64,000 nt of DNA from Spodoptera frugiperda (GCF_023101765.2 NC_064225.1:2604001-2668000); one strand, 5' to 3'; shown: positions 35,171-47,175, counted from the stretch's first letter. Translations and numbers: made by a program. The notes: generated by a model not told the origin, from the letters alone.

Positions 35171-36073
35171 GAAGCAATGTTTTAAAAAATATATATTTCA
35201 GGGGCTATGGACAATGTTGACATAACGACAATTACATAGTACCCGACACATTTTATCTATTTTCTTTTCTATAAAACACTGCCTCTCACACACTCCAACC
35301 TTAGTCAAAATCTAACTTACGAACCAAAAACCCACACCACACTACAGTTTTACCTTCCTTCCCAAACAGAATCAACAACACAGACAACATCAACCACATA
35401 ACTTAGGAAAGCAGTGAATCGCGCAAAGTTTTCCACCGAACAGGTTAACATGTTCGATTTAGTTTCACAAGTTGCGGGTTAAGTTTAAGCGATTCACTTT
35501 GTTGCTAGTAAATTATCCAGTCAGTAGATTTGATGGAGTGGTTAAAGAGGTGTGTGTGGTGTTATAGTTCGGGGTATGGTAAGGAGTTCGGTCGCATGGG
35601 ACTTGTAAAATGACTTGTGGGGAAGGACTTGTGTTTGGTGTCATGACATAGGTTTGTTTAAATGAGATTCGTGGAATAAATAATAGTGTATGACTCACCT
35701 ATGCATGCTGCATTGCATGCTTTACTTCCTATGTCTCTTACTGCGCGCGTTACTTGACGCATCGTACAGGTTTGGTTCTGGTCGGGCAGCGAGCTACCCT
35801 TGCTCGCCGTTCCCAGACCTGCACTTAAATTGGCCGGAGATCGTCAAGTAATCAAAAACGAGTATCGCTAATTGAAAATTAACTAATGCATCTCTAATAA
35901 CTACAACAACTAAGTAGGTATGTAGTTTATACTTTGAAGCAAAACTTTTGATACATCGAAACTTAAAATCTCAACAATTATTTACCTGTCACGATGATCT
36001 CACACAAACAGACATTCATAGAGACAACTACTAATACAAATCACACTTTTACGTAATACAAGCACTTTATAGT
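35171..36073. other. Gene-free stretch with GC-rich block
   Basis: The GC-rich block 35748-35845 is, on -, the same word series as 60310-60375 (AAGTGCAGGTCTG, GCAAGGGTAGC, CCCGACCAGAACC). That places it upstream of R1-tail in the LINE. The rest is unassigned. Confidence 0.45.
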
Positions 36074-36165
36074 TTTTTTTTTTTTACATTTAATGGGTCG
36101 ACGTTTGACCGCTATCTCACCTGATGGTAAGTGATGATGCGGCCTACGGTGGAGCACGTACGTGA
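36074..36165 (-). repeat. Jockey-like LINE 3' UTR end
   Basis: Poly-T, then TGGGTCGACGTTTGACCGC and CTCACCTGATGGTAAGTGAT: the reverse of the 25885-25945 tail. Confidence 0.65.
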
Positions 36166-36214
36166 GTACGTGACGGAACAGAACTTGCACCGGACGAAAA
36201 GACTTGCAAGTTAA

Positions 36215-36512
36215 TATCTTTTTTATAGTATAAGCCGGTAAACGAGCAGACGTATCACCTGATGGTAAGCAACCGCCGCCGCCCATGGACACTTGAAACA
36301 CCAGAGGCGTTACAAATGCGTTGTCGGCCTTTTGGGAGTTAGGAATTTAAGGATCATTGGGGAATTGGGAATTTAGAAGGAGGGTAATTGGGCCTCCGGT
36401 AACCTCACTCACACAACGCAAGCGTGGTTTCACGTCGGTTTTCTGTGAGGCCGTGGTATCACTCCTGTCGAGCCGGCCCATTCGTGTCGAAGCATGGCTC
36501 TCCCACACTAAC
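36215..36512 (-). mobile_element. Rep-D, near full length
   Basis: ATAGTATAAGCCGGTAAACG to CATGGCTCTCCCACAC, with every block of the family in order. Confidence 0.75.
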
Positions 36513-37062
36513 TCAGTCAGCATTTACCGATGACCAATTTCAACGACTGCTTTGTCTAATACTGCAATCGGTCTTGACATAACTAACCAACTTAAATCCG
36601 TGTTCCGAATTCCGAAAATCTACCTCAAACGAACTCATATGCATAAAACTGTAGTAAATTCTTATTAACCGCACTCCTAAGTAGTAAAAGCTAGATACAG
36701 TGTAGTTCGCTTTTAAATCGGAATTGAATTCGCATTGAGCAGCTCTGTATTCGGGCAAGGCGTCTGCCGCTTATTCGATTTGTTGCTAGTACGAGATTTG
36801 AGTTTGTAAGACTTTGTTAGGGATTTATAAAATGGTTGAATTTAAGGATATGGCGTTTTCTTTTTTTTTTTTGAACTAGAAAAAATTAAGAAGAATTTGG
36901 TCAATCTTGCCCTTGGAGGGCTAAGTTCAGCAGTGGGCGTATTATAGCTGATATGATGATGATGATTTTAATTAGTATGGGTTATGGTATCAATTGTGCG
37001 TCAGGCCAGCCGCACCCTGATAAACAGTTTAGACAGTGATCTTGGATCTCGGATTTACTTAC
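36513..37062. other. Gene-free stretch with LINE end
   Basis: 36890-36972 reads GGGCTAAGTTCAGCAGTGGG then (ATG)n, an RTE-like LINE 3' end by resemblance. Otherwise nothing recognised. Confidence 0.4.
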
Positions 37063-37219
37063 TTTTTTTAAAGGGGAAAATCATCCAATGGCTTCTCCCG
37101 CCTTGGGTGAGGTGAGAAGGAGTGTCAGACTCTTACTGACTAAAAACCACCCCGTTCTTACTCCTACTTTTCAAGCTGGAGCCCCGGTAAACCCGCTAGG
37201 TAGTCCGCAGCTCTGGATC
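37063..37219 (-). repeat. R1-tail copy
   Basis: T-tract, AAATCATCCAATGGCTTCTC to AACCCGCTAGGTAGTCCGCA. Confidence 0.7.
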
Positions 37220-37337
37220 AAGCGCCAGATTCACTTGCTAAACTTGACATTCACTAGGAAAGCAAAAGCCCTTCAATGTAAGAAGCTCATTGGTCCACCA
37301 GTAGGTCAGTGTCACAGAATATCGGAGATGATTTTAA

Positions 37338-37600
37338 CCACTGGTCTCGTATGTCGAGTGGTCGCAAGTGCGACTGCCGGGCAAGGGGTATCGGGTTCGA
37401 TTCCCGTGTCGGGCAAAATATTGCTGGGCTTTTTTCGGGTTTTTCGAAAATTTATCAGTAGTAGCACGGAGTCTGGAATTATACCTCACCACCTATAACA
37501 CAAATTAATAGTGAATAGAGGGTGTACATTGTATAGCGGCATTACGTGCCGTAATGTGCACCTCTACCTACCCCTTCGGGGTTAAAAGGCGTGACATTGA
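37338..37600 (+). mobile_element. SINE-A
   Basis: TATGTCGAGTGGTCGCAAG and GGGTTCGATTCCCGTGTCGG to GGTTAAAAGGCGTGACAT. Confidence 0.75.
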
Positions 37601-37902
37601 CGTTGATGATTATAACCACTTGACCAATGCGACAGTTTCACATATACCGCATCCAATTTAACGCGTACTAAAATAATTTCGTAACTGAAGGATCCTGTAC
37701 AAAATCCTCTCCCGGGAGAACTATTGAATAGAAGCGACTTCCAACTAGATACGAACGAAAGTGAACTTTGAAACAACTGTATTAATTAATAAATTTATTT
37801 GCTCTGATATAGTAATATGTGTATCTGATTATTGGTTGAATTGAAGACGGTGTTTGAGTACGAAACGTTTAAAGGCTATTTTTTATAAGCTAGATCATAA
37901 AA
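37601..37902. other. Gene-free stretch
   Basis: Nothing recognised. Confidence 0.4.
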
Positions 37903-38138
37903 ACGTCACATATTTAAACCCCAATGGGGTAGGCAGATATGTAAATAACGGCACGTAATGCCGCTATACAATGTACACCCACTTTTCACAATTTGTGTTT
38001 AAAGTCCCATGTAATAGGGGGTGAGCCTATTGCCATATACTGGGCGCAATTCCAGACTCCGTGCTACTACTGAGAAATTTTCGAAAAGCCGAAAAATGCC
38101 CAGTAATAGGTACTTTACCTGACTCTGTAATCGTGTGC
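37903..38138 (-). repeat. SINE-A, truncated next to an R1-tail
   Basis: CGTCACATATTTAAACCCC to TCGAAAAGCCGAAAAATGCC. The tRNA-like head is lost after CTGTAATCGTGTGCGACAG. Confidence 0.65.
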
Positions 38139-38151
38139 GACAGTAAGTACC

Positions 38152-38303
38152 TTTTTTTGAAGGTGGAAAGTCATCCAATGTCTTCTCCCGCCTTGCTTGA
38201 GGAGAGAGAGTGTCAGACCCTTACTGACTAAAAACCACCCCGTTCCTACTCTTGCTTTAAGCTGGAGCCTCGGTATCCTTTTACGTTGTCCGCAGCTCCG
38301 GAT
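38152..38303 (-). mobile_element. R1-tail insertion, 13-bp TSD
   Basis: GACAGTAAGTACC occurs at both flanks (38139-38151, 38304-38316). The A-tract faces left, so the copy is on -. It is 152 bp and 5'-truncated. Confidence 0.85.
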
Positions 38304-38316
38304 GACAGTAAGTACC

Positions 38317-38754
38317 TACCTTAACTAAAATCAACTTAATTTTCGTAGAAATATGTTGACCTCAAAAAGGCTTCTTGGCCTGAAAAAAGGTCCTTGACCT
38401 CGGTAAAAGATTTTATCTTTTTATTTATTTTTTAATTAACCGACCTTAATAAAACATTATAACAATTAAATCATAAAAAACCCTATGTTTTTTCAAAGTC
38501 GAAAACAAAGAGTGTTTCGTGTTCCAAGTAACTTTGGTATGCGAAATTCGATCTAATTACAATGAGTTAAGGTATTGTGTACACTGAATTATTAATCCTT
38601 ATGTAGACAGGGTATTTTTACTGGGTAATAATTAGAAGTTATCAAAAAATACTGTTTTTTATCCATACACACAATAAAATTGAGTATCTGATTGTTTTAT
38701 AAAGATAACCGCTTTTTATTGCATACATACGATACATACGCCAAAATAACATTT
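38317..38754. other. Gene-free stretch
   Basis: AT-rich, nothing recognised. Confidence 0.4.
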
Positions 38755-38918
38755 TTACAATTTTTGTCTGTCTATCTGTTTGTTCTCTGAAATGGTTTGA
38801 CCGATTTTAATGGGACTTTTATTGACAGATTGCTGATATACTAAAAAGTAACTTAGGCTACTTTTATTAGTCACAAAGTCCGTAATTCACGCGAGTGAAC
38901 CCGCAGGCATCAGCTAGT
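38755..38918 (+). mobile_element. Helitron-like 3' end
   Basis: TGACCGATTTTAATGGGAC, AAGTAACTTAGGCTACTTTT, then CACGCGAGTGAACCCGCAGG and the CTAGT end. Confidence 0.55.
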
Positions 38919-38954
38919 CCACGAAAACTTCTATAATTATAAAGTGTTCTAAAA

Positions 38955-39080
38955 TTGTCACGTAACTGTTTGACGAGAAACTCGACTAGTTTAGAAGTGA
39001 GTAAGCCTATAACATAATAATTAATTAGTATGTCGCCCAAGGCCGGATAACCTTTGGATGATTTTCCGCCATAAAAAAAA
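38955..39080. repeat. MITE-G fragment and R1-tail scrap
   Basis: TGTCACGTAACTGTTTGACG to CATAATAATTAATTAGTATG, then CCCAAGGCCGGATAACC and a GATGATTTTCCGCC end. Confidence 0.5.
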
Positions 39081-39135
39081 CAGCACAAAACAACCTCCTA
39101 TTAAAGCCGTGACAGATAATTTCAAAGCCTCATAT

Positions 39136-39256
39136 GTCAAAGTCAAAGCATTTATTTCAATTAATCCTAAATAAGGCACTTTTGAAACGTCAAATTGAAT
39201 TGTCCGTCAGTCTGTCTGTTCGAATGGAGATGAATGAGCGAGAAACCCCATAATAT
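39136..39256 (-). repeat. Rep-F
   Basis: GTCAAAGTCAAAGCATTTAT to GAGCGAGAAACCCCAT, with an internal deletion after GTCCGTCAGTCTGTCTG. Confidence 0.65.
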
Positions 39257-39474
39257 ACGTATATATTGTCCATATATATCTCTCCTAACTATACATTAAA
39301 CACAATGCCGATCTGTTACCAATGTTGCTATACGTCAATACGTCGAGCACAATTCAAAACTCGGTCCGATTCTGAGAATTCATAAACAAACAGCCCAACA
39401 ATATTCGAAAATCAAACAAACCAATAAACTTGTCCTCATCCTGACAATCGAACTCCAAATTCTACCAGAACAAT

Positions 39475-39764
39475 CTTCACGCCTTTAACCCTGAAGGGAT
39501 AGGCAGAGGTGCACATTATGGCACGTAATGCCACTATAATAATTAAATGTACACTCACTTTTCACAATTTATGTTGTAAGTCCCATGTAATAGGTGGTGA
39601 GCCTATTGCCATATACCGGCCACAATTCCAGACTCCATGCTACTACTGAGAAATTTTCGAAAAACCGAAATAAGCCCAGCAATACTTCGCCCGACCCGGG
39701 AATCGAACTCGAGACCCCTTGACCGGCAGTCGCCCTTGCAACCACTCGGCCAATGAGGCAGTCT
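39475..39764 (-). mobile_element. SINE-A, near full length
   Basis: CTTCACGCCTTTAACCCTG to CACTCGGCCAATGAGGCAGT. The - strand B-box is GAGTTCGATTCCCGGG. Confidence 0.75.
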
Positions 39765-39863
39765 ACCAAAACAAATATATTATAATTCTTATTCTAGTTT
39801 AAATAAAGACTGGTGACTGTTGATGAAGCGAAAGTAGTAAGATTCGTAGCATATAAGATTAAG

Positions 39864-40172
39864 TGTGGGAGAGCCATGCTTCAGCACGAATGGGCCAGCT
39901 CGACCGGAGTTATACCACGGCCTCACAGAAAACTGACGTGAAACAACGCTTGCGTTGTGTTTCGTTGTGTGAGTGAGGTTATCGGAGGCCCAATTACCCC
40001 CCCTTCCCAATCCCCGATTCCCCAACGACCCTTAAATTCCTAACCCCCAAAAGGCCAGCAAGGCACTTGTAACGCCTAACGCCTCTGGTGTTTCGGATTC
40101 GGCTGTCCATGAGCGGCGACGATTGCTTACCATCAGCTGCTTCGTGTGTTCGTTTACCGGCTATTACCATAA
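39864..40172 (+). mobile_element. Rep-D, near full length
   Basis: TGTGGGAGAGCCATGCTTCA to CCGGCTATTACCATAAAC. A small duplication, AACGCCTAACGCCTC, at 40070. Confidence 0.75.
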
Positions 40173-40942
40173 ACAAGCAAATGGTGTTCCATTGTCAGGC
40201 CATTTAAATTAAGCATATTGTTCAAAAAAACGTAAAAAATCTCAGTTCAAAGTCACAAAAACACACAACTACTATAAACAATTATGTTTTTCAAAAGCAT
40301 ACACTCATACATACATACATACATAATCAAAAAGAAAACTCGTCTAATATCATATCGCATGAGTTGGGGCAATGTATAGACGTGCAATGACGCATCCTTT
40401 AACAATACCTCCGTCTCCCTCTAACATAGCAACTGACGTGTGAGTGAAAGAGACAGAGCACGTTCATAATCTGTCAACAAGTACACGCTAATTGCACACT
40501 CGGGTTGGATTGTAGGGTGACTAGAAATTTGAGAATGTTTGGGATATTTATTTCTGTCTATTTTTTTTTTCATGAGAGTAATCGTCATCTTGAACAACTG
40601 TAAATATTTTTCTTGATACGTCTTCAAAATATTCGAGAGAAAGGCTAAAGTAGGTAGAAGAATAAGCCGCTTCTTTCGCGATAGTCCATTTTATTAAGGT
40701 TCATACTTGACTTGAGTGCGGATAAATTAAAATAATAAATTAAACTGAAGCGAGGTGAATAATGCTCAAAACTTCTCTATGTGAGCACCTGTGTAAGAAG
40801 CCTATGGCCAGCAGTTGCCACTTATAAGCCATTGATTTACGTATTTTATTAATTAAAAAATGTTGATGTAGTCCTTTAGTCGGCTCTTATATCACGCACA
40901 AAAAGAGCAGGGGTGATCACAAAGTTTCTACTCTGGCATCAC
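40173..40942. other. Gene-free stretch with SINE-C scrap
   Basis: (CATA)n at about 40305-40323. A + strand SINE-C scrap at 40750-40830 (GGTGAATAATGCTCAAAAC, AGCAGTTGCCACTTATAAGC). Confidence 0.45.
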
Positions 40943-41205
40943 CACATGGCTTTTTTTAAGGGGGGAAATCATCCAATGACTTCTCCCGCCTTGTACAGGG
41001 CGAGAGGGAATGTCAGACTCTTACTGACTAAAAGCCACCCTATTCCTACTCCTGCTTTTCGAGCCAGAACCCCGGTAAACCCGCTAGGTAGTCCGCAGCT
41101 CCGGATCAGGCATCAGCCCTACTGAGCCCAATCTGTGGTGGTTTGACGACTCTTTGAGGAGCGCGCGGAACGCAACGCATTTTCACCACACGGCTAATCT
41201 TGTTT
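40943..41205 (-). mobile_element. R1-tail with longer 5' part
   Basis: T-tract at the left, R1-tail words to about 41105, then upstream LINE sequence. On - that sequence reads CTCAAAGAGTCGTC, ACCACCACAGATTGG, matching 57430 and 60385. Confidence 0.65.
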
Positions 41206-41228
41206 TTCAGTCCCCATCCAGTCCCGAC

Positions 41229-41385
41229 CCGGAGCTGCGGACTACCTAGCGGGTTTACCGGGGCTCCGGCTCGAAATCAGGAGAAGGAACGGGGTGGTTT
41301 TTAGTCAGTAAGAGTCTGACACTCCCTCTCGCCTCGCCCAAGGCGGGAGAAGTAATTGGATGATTTTCCCCAAAAAAAAAAAAAA
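41229..41385 (+). mobile_element. R1-tail insertion, 12-bp TSD
   Basis: TCCAGTCCCGAC at 41217-41228 and 41386-41397 flanks the copy, which ends in an A14 tract. Confidence 0.85.
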
Positions 41386-41769
41386 TCCAGTCCCGACACA
41401 CCCTTCTAAGATGGCCACCCCAACCCGGCAGTATGAATGCACCTCGTTAATTAGACGGTTTATTAGAGATTCAAGTAGAGTGGCAACAAATATACAAGGC
41501 CAGAGTCTCATGTACATCTCTTTAGGTACGCTACCCTTTAACGCGTCTGTTTTTTTAAATTCTTTGAAGCTCCATCCCATTTTGTTTATTTTATTAAATC
41601 TTTGTGCTTTTGTGGTGCGTTGGGAATTGTTTTATTTAATTTCTTTTTTTTCTGTGAATATGTTGTTTTTGTTTTTGGTTTGGTCTTGTTAGTCAGTGGT
41701 TGTAAGTGTAACTTCTGTATGGTTGGTTTTTGGGATCAATGCTTTTTGTTTTACATACGTTTTTTTTAA
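41386..41769. other. Gene-free stretch
   Basis: Frames on both strands here overlap repeat ends and show no family features. Confidence 0.4.
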
Positions 41770-42042
41770 GTGTGGGAGAGCCATGCTTCGGCTCGAATGG
41801 CTCGACTGGAGTGATACCACGGCCTCGCAGAAAACCGACGTGAAACTACGCTTGCCGGAGATTACCGGAGGCCCAATTATCCCCCTTTCCAATCTTCCCA
41901 ATCCCCGATTCCCCAACAACCCTTTAAAAGCTAGCAACGCACTTGTAACGTCTCTGGTGTTTCAAGTGCCTATGGGCGGCGGCGATTGCTTACCATCAGG
42001 TGATCCGTCGGCTCGTTTACCGGCTTGTTCCATAAAAAAAAA
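41770..42042 (+). mobile_element. Rep-D
   Basis: TGTGGGAGAGCCATGCTTCG to CCGGCTTGTTCCATAAAA, with a small deletion around CTTGCCGGAG. Confidence 0.75.
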
Positions 42043-42557
42043 ATACATTACCGGAATCAATTCTCAATCCGTCGTTGGATTTATTCTTATCTAGTTTAAG
42101 CTGTTTTTATGTTTTTTTTTTTTTGTATTATATCTCTCGTGAAATAATCAATTAATGATAAATGTGTATGTTACATTGTTAAGTTATATTTTTAATTGCA
42201 TACCTATATGTACACAATCACACTGGCTTTTGGTAATGGATGACACAATTTCATGAGTATTTATATCCGTTTCGTCGATATTTTTCGATTTTAATTGGAT
42301 ATTAACGATGATATTTGGGAGGACACGATTTATGGCGTTAATAAATCATTCCAATGTGGTTTGATTATAATAAAACGTAAATACATATAGCATATAACAT
42401 TCTATATATCTTTTTTATTTTTGGGTAGACAGAAGTGCACATAATACCCACATTTGAAACATTCTTTACTAAATAAACAAAAGTGACAATAATTTTTTCA
42501 TCAAATAATTGAGAGCACGCATCTGAATCAAAAGCACGCATCGTTCGGTAAAAAAAA
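42043..42557. other. Gene-free stretch
   Basis: Nothing recognised. Confidence 0.4.
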
Positions 42558-42690
42558 ACATAGCTTAGCTGTGTCCGTTTCCACCAGAGCTAAGCTATGT
42601 GTACCAATGTAGAATATGATAGGTGGAAACCAGACGCATCCACAGCAGCGTAGCATAGCACATTTCTGGTGGAAAAGTACCCTAACTAGG
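42558..42690. mobile_element. MITE-I
   Basis: ACATAGCTTAGCTGTGTCCG, CACCAGAGCTAAGCTATGTG and CATTTCTGGTGGAAAAG. A SINE-A tail scrap follows at 42698-42735. Confidence 0.55.
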
Positions 42691-42880
42691 CTTTTTTCGG
42701 TTTACCTACCCCTTCGGGGATAAGAGGCGTGACAGTACGTTTGTATAATATAAGTTTTTATTTCGGTTCATCCGAGATCATGGCGCTTGAAACAGTGCCG
42801 AAATATCGGAAACTTGCAAAAACTAATAAACGTGGTAAATAACCCGTTTTAAGTTCTAATGATACGTTTGTATAATGCCT

Positions 42881-43031
42881 TTTTTTTGGGGATAATCATC
42901 CAATGACTTCTCCCGCCTTAGACGAGGTGAGAGGGAGTGTCAGACTCTTACTGACTAAAAACCACCCCGTTCCTACTCCTGCTTTTCGAGCCGGAACCCC
43001 GGTAAACCCGTTAGGTAGTCCGCAGCTCCGG
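42881..43031 (-). mobile_element. R1-tail insertion, 13-bp TSD
   Basis: TTGTATAATGCCT at 42868-42880 and 43032-43044. T-tract at the left. Confidence 0.85.
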
Positions 43032-43044
43032 TTGTATAATGCCT

Positions 43045-43534
43045 AGTTCATCGAATAAAACATTTTGGTTTATACCCAAAAAACATTGTAAAGTATGACA
43101 CTGAACACAAAGTATCGATAATATACTTTAGCGAGTATAATAGAACCAAAACTTGGTCGCTTGTCCCAAATTTCTAGACTTTCAGAGAAGCCAATCTTGT
43201 TTCTTTGAAACTTGAAGTTTGCAAAACTTTCCAAGATACATACTTCTTGCTTAAGTACTTCATATTCTGTTGTGGAATTTTAATTACCGTGTCTTTCAAA
43301 GAAGCTGTGTTTAGGACATGATTTACAAGTGAATAGCAAGCAAGCATTTAGCTCTAGGAAAGCGTAGGCAGGCATAGAACAAAGTATGTGAAAGTTAGTT
43401 CTTGTAATTTTTGGTCTTGAGTCTTAGGTATTAAAGTTGTTTATAAAAGACGCTCATGATCTGATATTAAATTGATGCAGGTTGTTGATGGTGATGAAAT
43501 GAATGATAATGAATTAAATTAACACATAGCTTAG
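43045..43534. other. Gene-free stretch
   Basis: Nothing recognised. Confidence 0.4.
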
Positions 43535-43830
43535 CGGGTTTACCAGGGCTCCGGCTCAAAAAGTAGGAGTAGAAACGGGGTCGTTTTATGTCAGTAAAGG
43601 TGCTTTTCCACCAAAGATGTGCTATGACCAGTTGCTACGAAGATGTAATAGTTAAGCTGTGAAACTAAGTGACAGTTTCCACTGATACTAAGCTATGTAG
43701 CTGTGTGAGTAAGATATGCTGTTATGATGCGCCGTCGCAAAGTGACTGTGCGAGAAAGATGCGCAGCTCAAGTATGCGATGTATCGATAGTAGGGAAGCC
43801 ATCCATAGCACGCAGCACTTTCCTAACCTA
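43535..43830. repeat. R1-tail scrap next to MITE-I
   Basis: 43535-43600 has AGCGGGTTTACCAGGGCTCC. From 43603, GGTGCTTTTCCACCAAAGAT and TTTCCACTGATACTAAGC are MITE-I words. The right end is CCATCCATAGCACGC. Confidence 0.55.
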
Positions 43831-44384
43831 TATCAAATGTGTATAACTGTATGAAATAAGACAAGTAATAATTTTTAAAAGTAATTTCCATTAAAATCAT
43901 TACCAAACACACAAAACTCACTCCACACTCGAAACGAATCAACGAAAGTATCTATAGAGGAATCTACCAGGATTCTTTCGGCGACAGTAAAAAGAGTTAT
44001 CAAATAAAGAGTCTTGCTATTCAATCCAGATAAAAGGTTTCCAATCCAGATGTCTAAATCCATTCTCAATACTTTGTATGAATGTCCGAGGCTTTTCAAC
44101 GTAGCGTAGGTTTGTGAAAGAAGATGGAATTTAATAGTCGGTTGGGTGAAAATTTTCGGTTTTGGTACAATATTTCTATTCGGTTTAGTTTAGGTGCGAC
44201 GTCACGCCTTTTATCTCTGAAGGGGTAGACAGAGGAGCGCATTACGGTACGTAATGCCGCTATAGAATGTGTACTAACATTTCAAAGCTACCTCAGAATA
44301 CTCTTTCTCTCAATCAAACAAATTTATCTAACAAATCAATTCAAAACCAGTCTACAATAACAACTCTAACATACAGGATTAATC
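43831..44384. other. Gene-free stretch with SINE-A tail
   Basis: The SINE-A tail at 44198-44285 (CGTCACGCCTTTTATCTCTG, CGGTACGTAATGCCGCTATA) is the only repeat recognised. Confidence 0.45.
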
Positions 44385-44590
44385 ATTATATTATCGACTT
44401 CCTCGCGCAACTCTTTGACGAAGATCACGACTAGTTTCAAGCCATGCTAGAAGCTCATACTCATAAGCAGCATTATGCGACACACGACGCGGCGATTGTC
44501 GCGAAAATAGTCGATTTCCTCCACAGTTACGTGAGTAAACCGATAACATAATAATTAATTTACTATATCTCACGAAAGTTATAATAAAAT
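44385..44590. mobile_element. MITE-G, longest copy
   Basis: Contains the full internal part: CAAGCCATGCTAGAAGCTC, CATAAGCAGCATTATGCG, GTCGCGAAAATAGTCG. Ends AACCGATAACATAATAATTA and CTCACGAAAGTTATAATAAA. Confidence 0.6.
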
Positions 44591-45304
44591 TATACAATAT
44601 ACATACAGGATATTCCAAAACGTACCAAAACGTTGTACAGCATGTTCCTATCTACCAAAACCTTGCCTAATTTACTCTACCTTCGCAGAGACGCTCTGAT
44701 TAGTTAAACTTAGTTCAGTGTCAACAGAAACTTGGTCTGTTGGTTTAAGTTACGGTCTATCTGGTAATCATCGCACTACTATTTTGGGAAGCTTGGGTGT
44801 GGTAGGTACAGGTCGAAATGTTACGTGACTTGAGTTTGTGTGGGTAGGGCTCCGTTGTGAATGTGGTTTTAGTACTGTAATATATATAGAATTGAGGCGT
44901 TGCTTTGCGGAAATCCATGCTACACTAACAATATAATAGATTTTTAGTTTTCATTCCGCTTATACAATACATGTATTATAGTCAACACCTCATGAAGATG
45001 CACCGTGGAGGAGCGAAACATATGTCGAGTGGTATATTGCATGACGTATCTGCGTTTTTATATTGCACCTCTGCTGCAAGAGATTACGAGGATGCGGTTT
45101 CATAACCTACCAACGGTACTTGTACTTTCTAAGAAAGGTTATTTAGACACTACTGAAAAAAGGTGAAGGAAAACACCCCTCAAAATTGTAGTCAAATCGA
45201 CTAGTTATGGAAGTTGATATATGTATGGACTTTTTCTAAACTTTGACTCAATTGGTCGAATGTCTATGACTATCCTATACATTGCTTTGTCTATTCACTT
45301 TTGA
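44591..45304. other. Gene-free stretch with SINE-C scrap
   Basis: SINE-C words at 45075-45180 (CATAACCTACCAACGGTACT, TTATTTAGACACTACTG). Confidence 0.4.
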
Positions 45305-45492
45305 GAACCAGGGGTTTTGGGGTTAAGAATACAAGGGTTGTTGGGGAATCGGGGATTAGGAAGATTGAGAAGGGGGTTAATTGGGCCTCCAGTAACCTCA
45401 CTCACACAACGCAAGTGTTGTTTCACGTCGATTTTCTGTGAGGACGTGGTATCACTCCGGTCGAGCCGAATCATGGTTCTTCCGCACTTTAA
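45305..45492 (-). repeat. Rep-D, 3'-truncated
   Basis: Only the 5' half: AACCTCACTCACACAACGCA and GGTATCACTCCGGTCGAGCC, then a deletion to ATCATGGTTCTTCCGCAC. Confidence 0.65.
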
Positions 45493-45573
45493 TCTTATTG
45501 AAATTTTATACACAATGCCGTTGGAATTACAAAGAAGGACATAGGCTCCAACCACAAACATAAAGTACATGCT

Positions 45574-45728
45574 TTTTTTGAGGGGGGAAAATCATCCAAA
45601 GACTTCTCCCCCCTTGGGCGAGGCGGGAGGGAGTGTCACACTCTTACTAACTAAAAACCATCCCGTTCCTACTCCTGCTTTTCGAGCCGGAGCCCGGTAA
45701 ACCCGCTAGGTAGTCCGCAGCTCCGGAT
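45574..45728 (-). mobile_element. R1-tail insertion, 15-bp TSD
   Basis: CATAAAGTACATGCT at 45559-45573 and 45729-45743. Confidence 0.85.
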
Positions 45729-45743
45729 CATAAAGTACATGCT

Positions 45744-46143
45744 AGTCTACTATAAAATAGATAACAGCGACATGAAAATTTTTCTCGTGAATAAATTAAA
45801 AAGTGATCCTTATTGTCAGTTGCTTACAGTACACATTGTAATATCCGTTTATCAATCAATTTACATATTGGAGCATTGCCATTAATATTGAACGACATCG
45901 AATATGTAATGTGCTGTGTCATGCCTGGGAATGGTTTCTCGGTGATGTAGGTGTATTTGATACTTGGATTAAAGTTGTTGGTAATTGGTTGGTGTGGTGA
46001 AATATCTTCACATCTATTGATGTAAAGATTTTAAGAGCGTATAAGTGGCCACTGTTGATCAAAAGCCTCTTATTTTACGAAGAAGTTTGAGCATTAATCA
46101 CCACGCTTGCTCAATGCGGGTTAGATTCAATTACTACATGTCA
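45744..46143. other. Gene-free stretch with SINE-C tail
   Basis: SINE-C tail at 46035-46130 (AAGTGGCCACTGTTGATCAA). Otherwise nothing. Confidence 0.4.
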
Positions 46144-46305
46144 TTTTTTTAATAACCCTTTCTTGAGAGGGGGAAATCGCAGATCCGATGACTTCTCTCC
46201 CGCCTAGGGCTAGGCGAGGGAGTATCAGATTCTTACTGACTAAAAACCTACTCCTGCTTTTCGAGCCAGAGACTCGGTAAACCCACTATGTAGTCGCAGC
46301 TCTGG
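46144..46305 (-). repeat. R1-tail, diverged
   Basis: CGATGACTTCTCTCCCGCC, AGGCGAGGGAGTATCAGATT, then CGGTAAACCCACTATGTAGT. Confidence 0.6.
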
Positions 46306-47175
46306 ATTTTCTTTTAGTTAATATGATATCTGATTATAATATTAAAACGAGTACAGATAAATTTGTAAGTTTAGTAGTATAGTCGCTGCCTTAAAATAAT
46401 AAAACAAGTATTAGAAAATTATAAAAACTAAAAATTTTAAGCGGGTACTCGAATACAATCCGCATCTATTAACCAAGTAAGTTTCTCAATAAAACGAAAC
46501 CTTCATTCATTCTCACATCTAACAATTTTATAAATATCGAACTCTATGAAATAAACATCAAATGCAAAGCCCTAACAAAAGGGATTAACCGAAGAATCAT
46601 AAAATGTGCACCTAAAAAATGTCATTCGTCAGAAATGCATGGACGTAAAGCCAGCCACAACTAAAGAAAGAGAAAAAAGGCATGAACCGCCAAATCCTGC
46701 CATGCACACAGAATTTGCATTTCGCAGTAAAATCAGGATTCCCCCTTTTTGACTGGTCTTTTAATCCCTCAGACTGGTTGTGTGCTACTCAATTAGTCTT
46801 TAAATGTATGATTTCGTGTCATAATTATCGTAAACGTGGCTATTTAGTAAACTATTTCATGAATTTTAAAGTGTGTGTACATTGTATAGCACTATTGCCT
46901 AGCCTTTCGGGGATAAAAGGCGTGACGATATTTTTATATTTTAAAGACATCCGCTTCTTATGCGTGAGAGTGCGGTTTCGAAACCAACTTACCAATAGTA
47001 CCAATGTGATTTTTTCCGAGTTATATTATGTACCTATCTACTTTCTATGATTATTTAGACATCATTAACAAATGGTGAAGAATAACATCGTGAGGAAAAG
47101 GGTGGTGATTAATGCTCAAACCTTCTCCATGTGTGAAAATGCCTTTGGTCAGCAGTAGCCACTTATGCGCTGTTT
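46306..47175 (+). other. Gene-free stretch ending in SINE-C
   Basis: To about 46890 nothing is recognised. Then a SINE-A tail scrap (46898-46930, CGGGGATAAAAGGCGTGACG) and a SINE-C at 46948-47170 (GAAACCAACTTACCAATAG, ATGCTCAAACCTTCTCC, CAGTAGCCACTTATGCGC). Confidence 0.5.

Noticed and set aside
40943..41385. Large foldback transposon with 160-bp inverted repeats
   Set aside because: The right arm has its own 12-bp TSD (TCCAGTCCCGAC), so these are two independent R1-tail insertions in opposite orientation.
41360..42094. Overlapping 110- and 132-aa frames
   Set aside because: They lie over the poly-A end of an R1-tail and over Rep-D.
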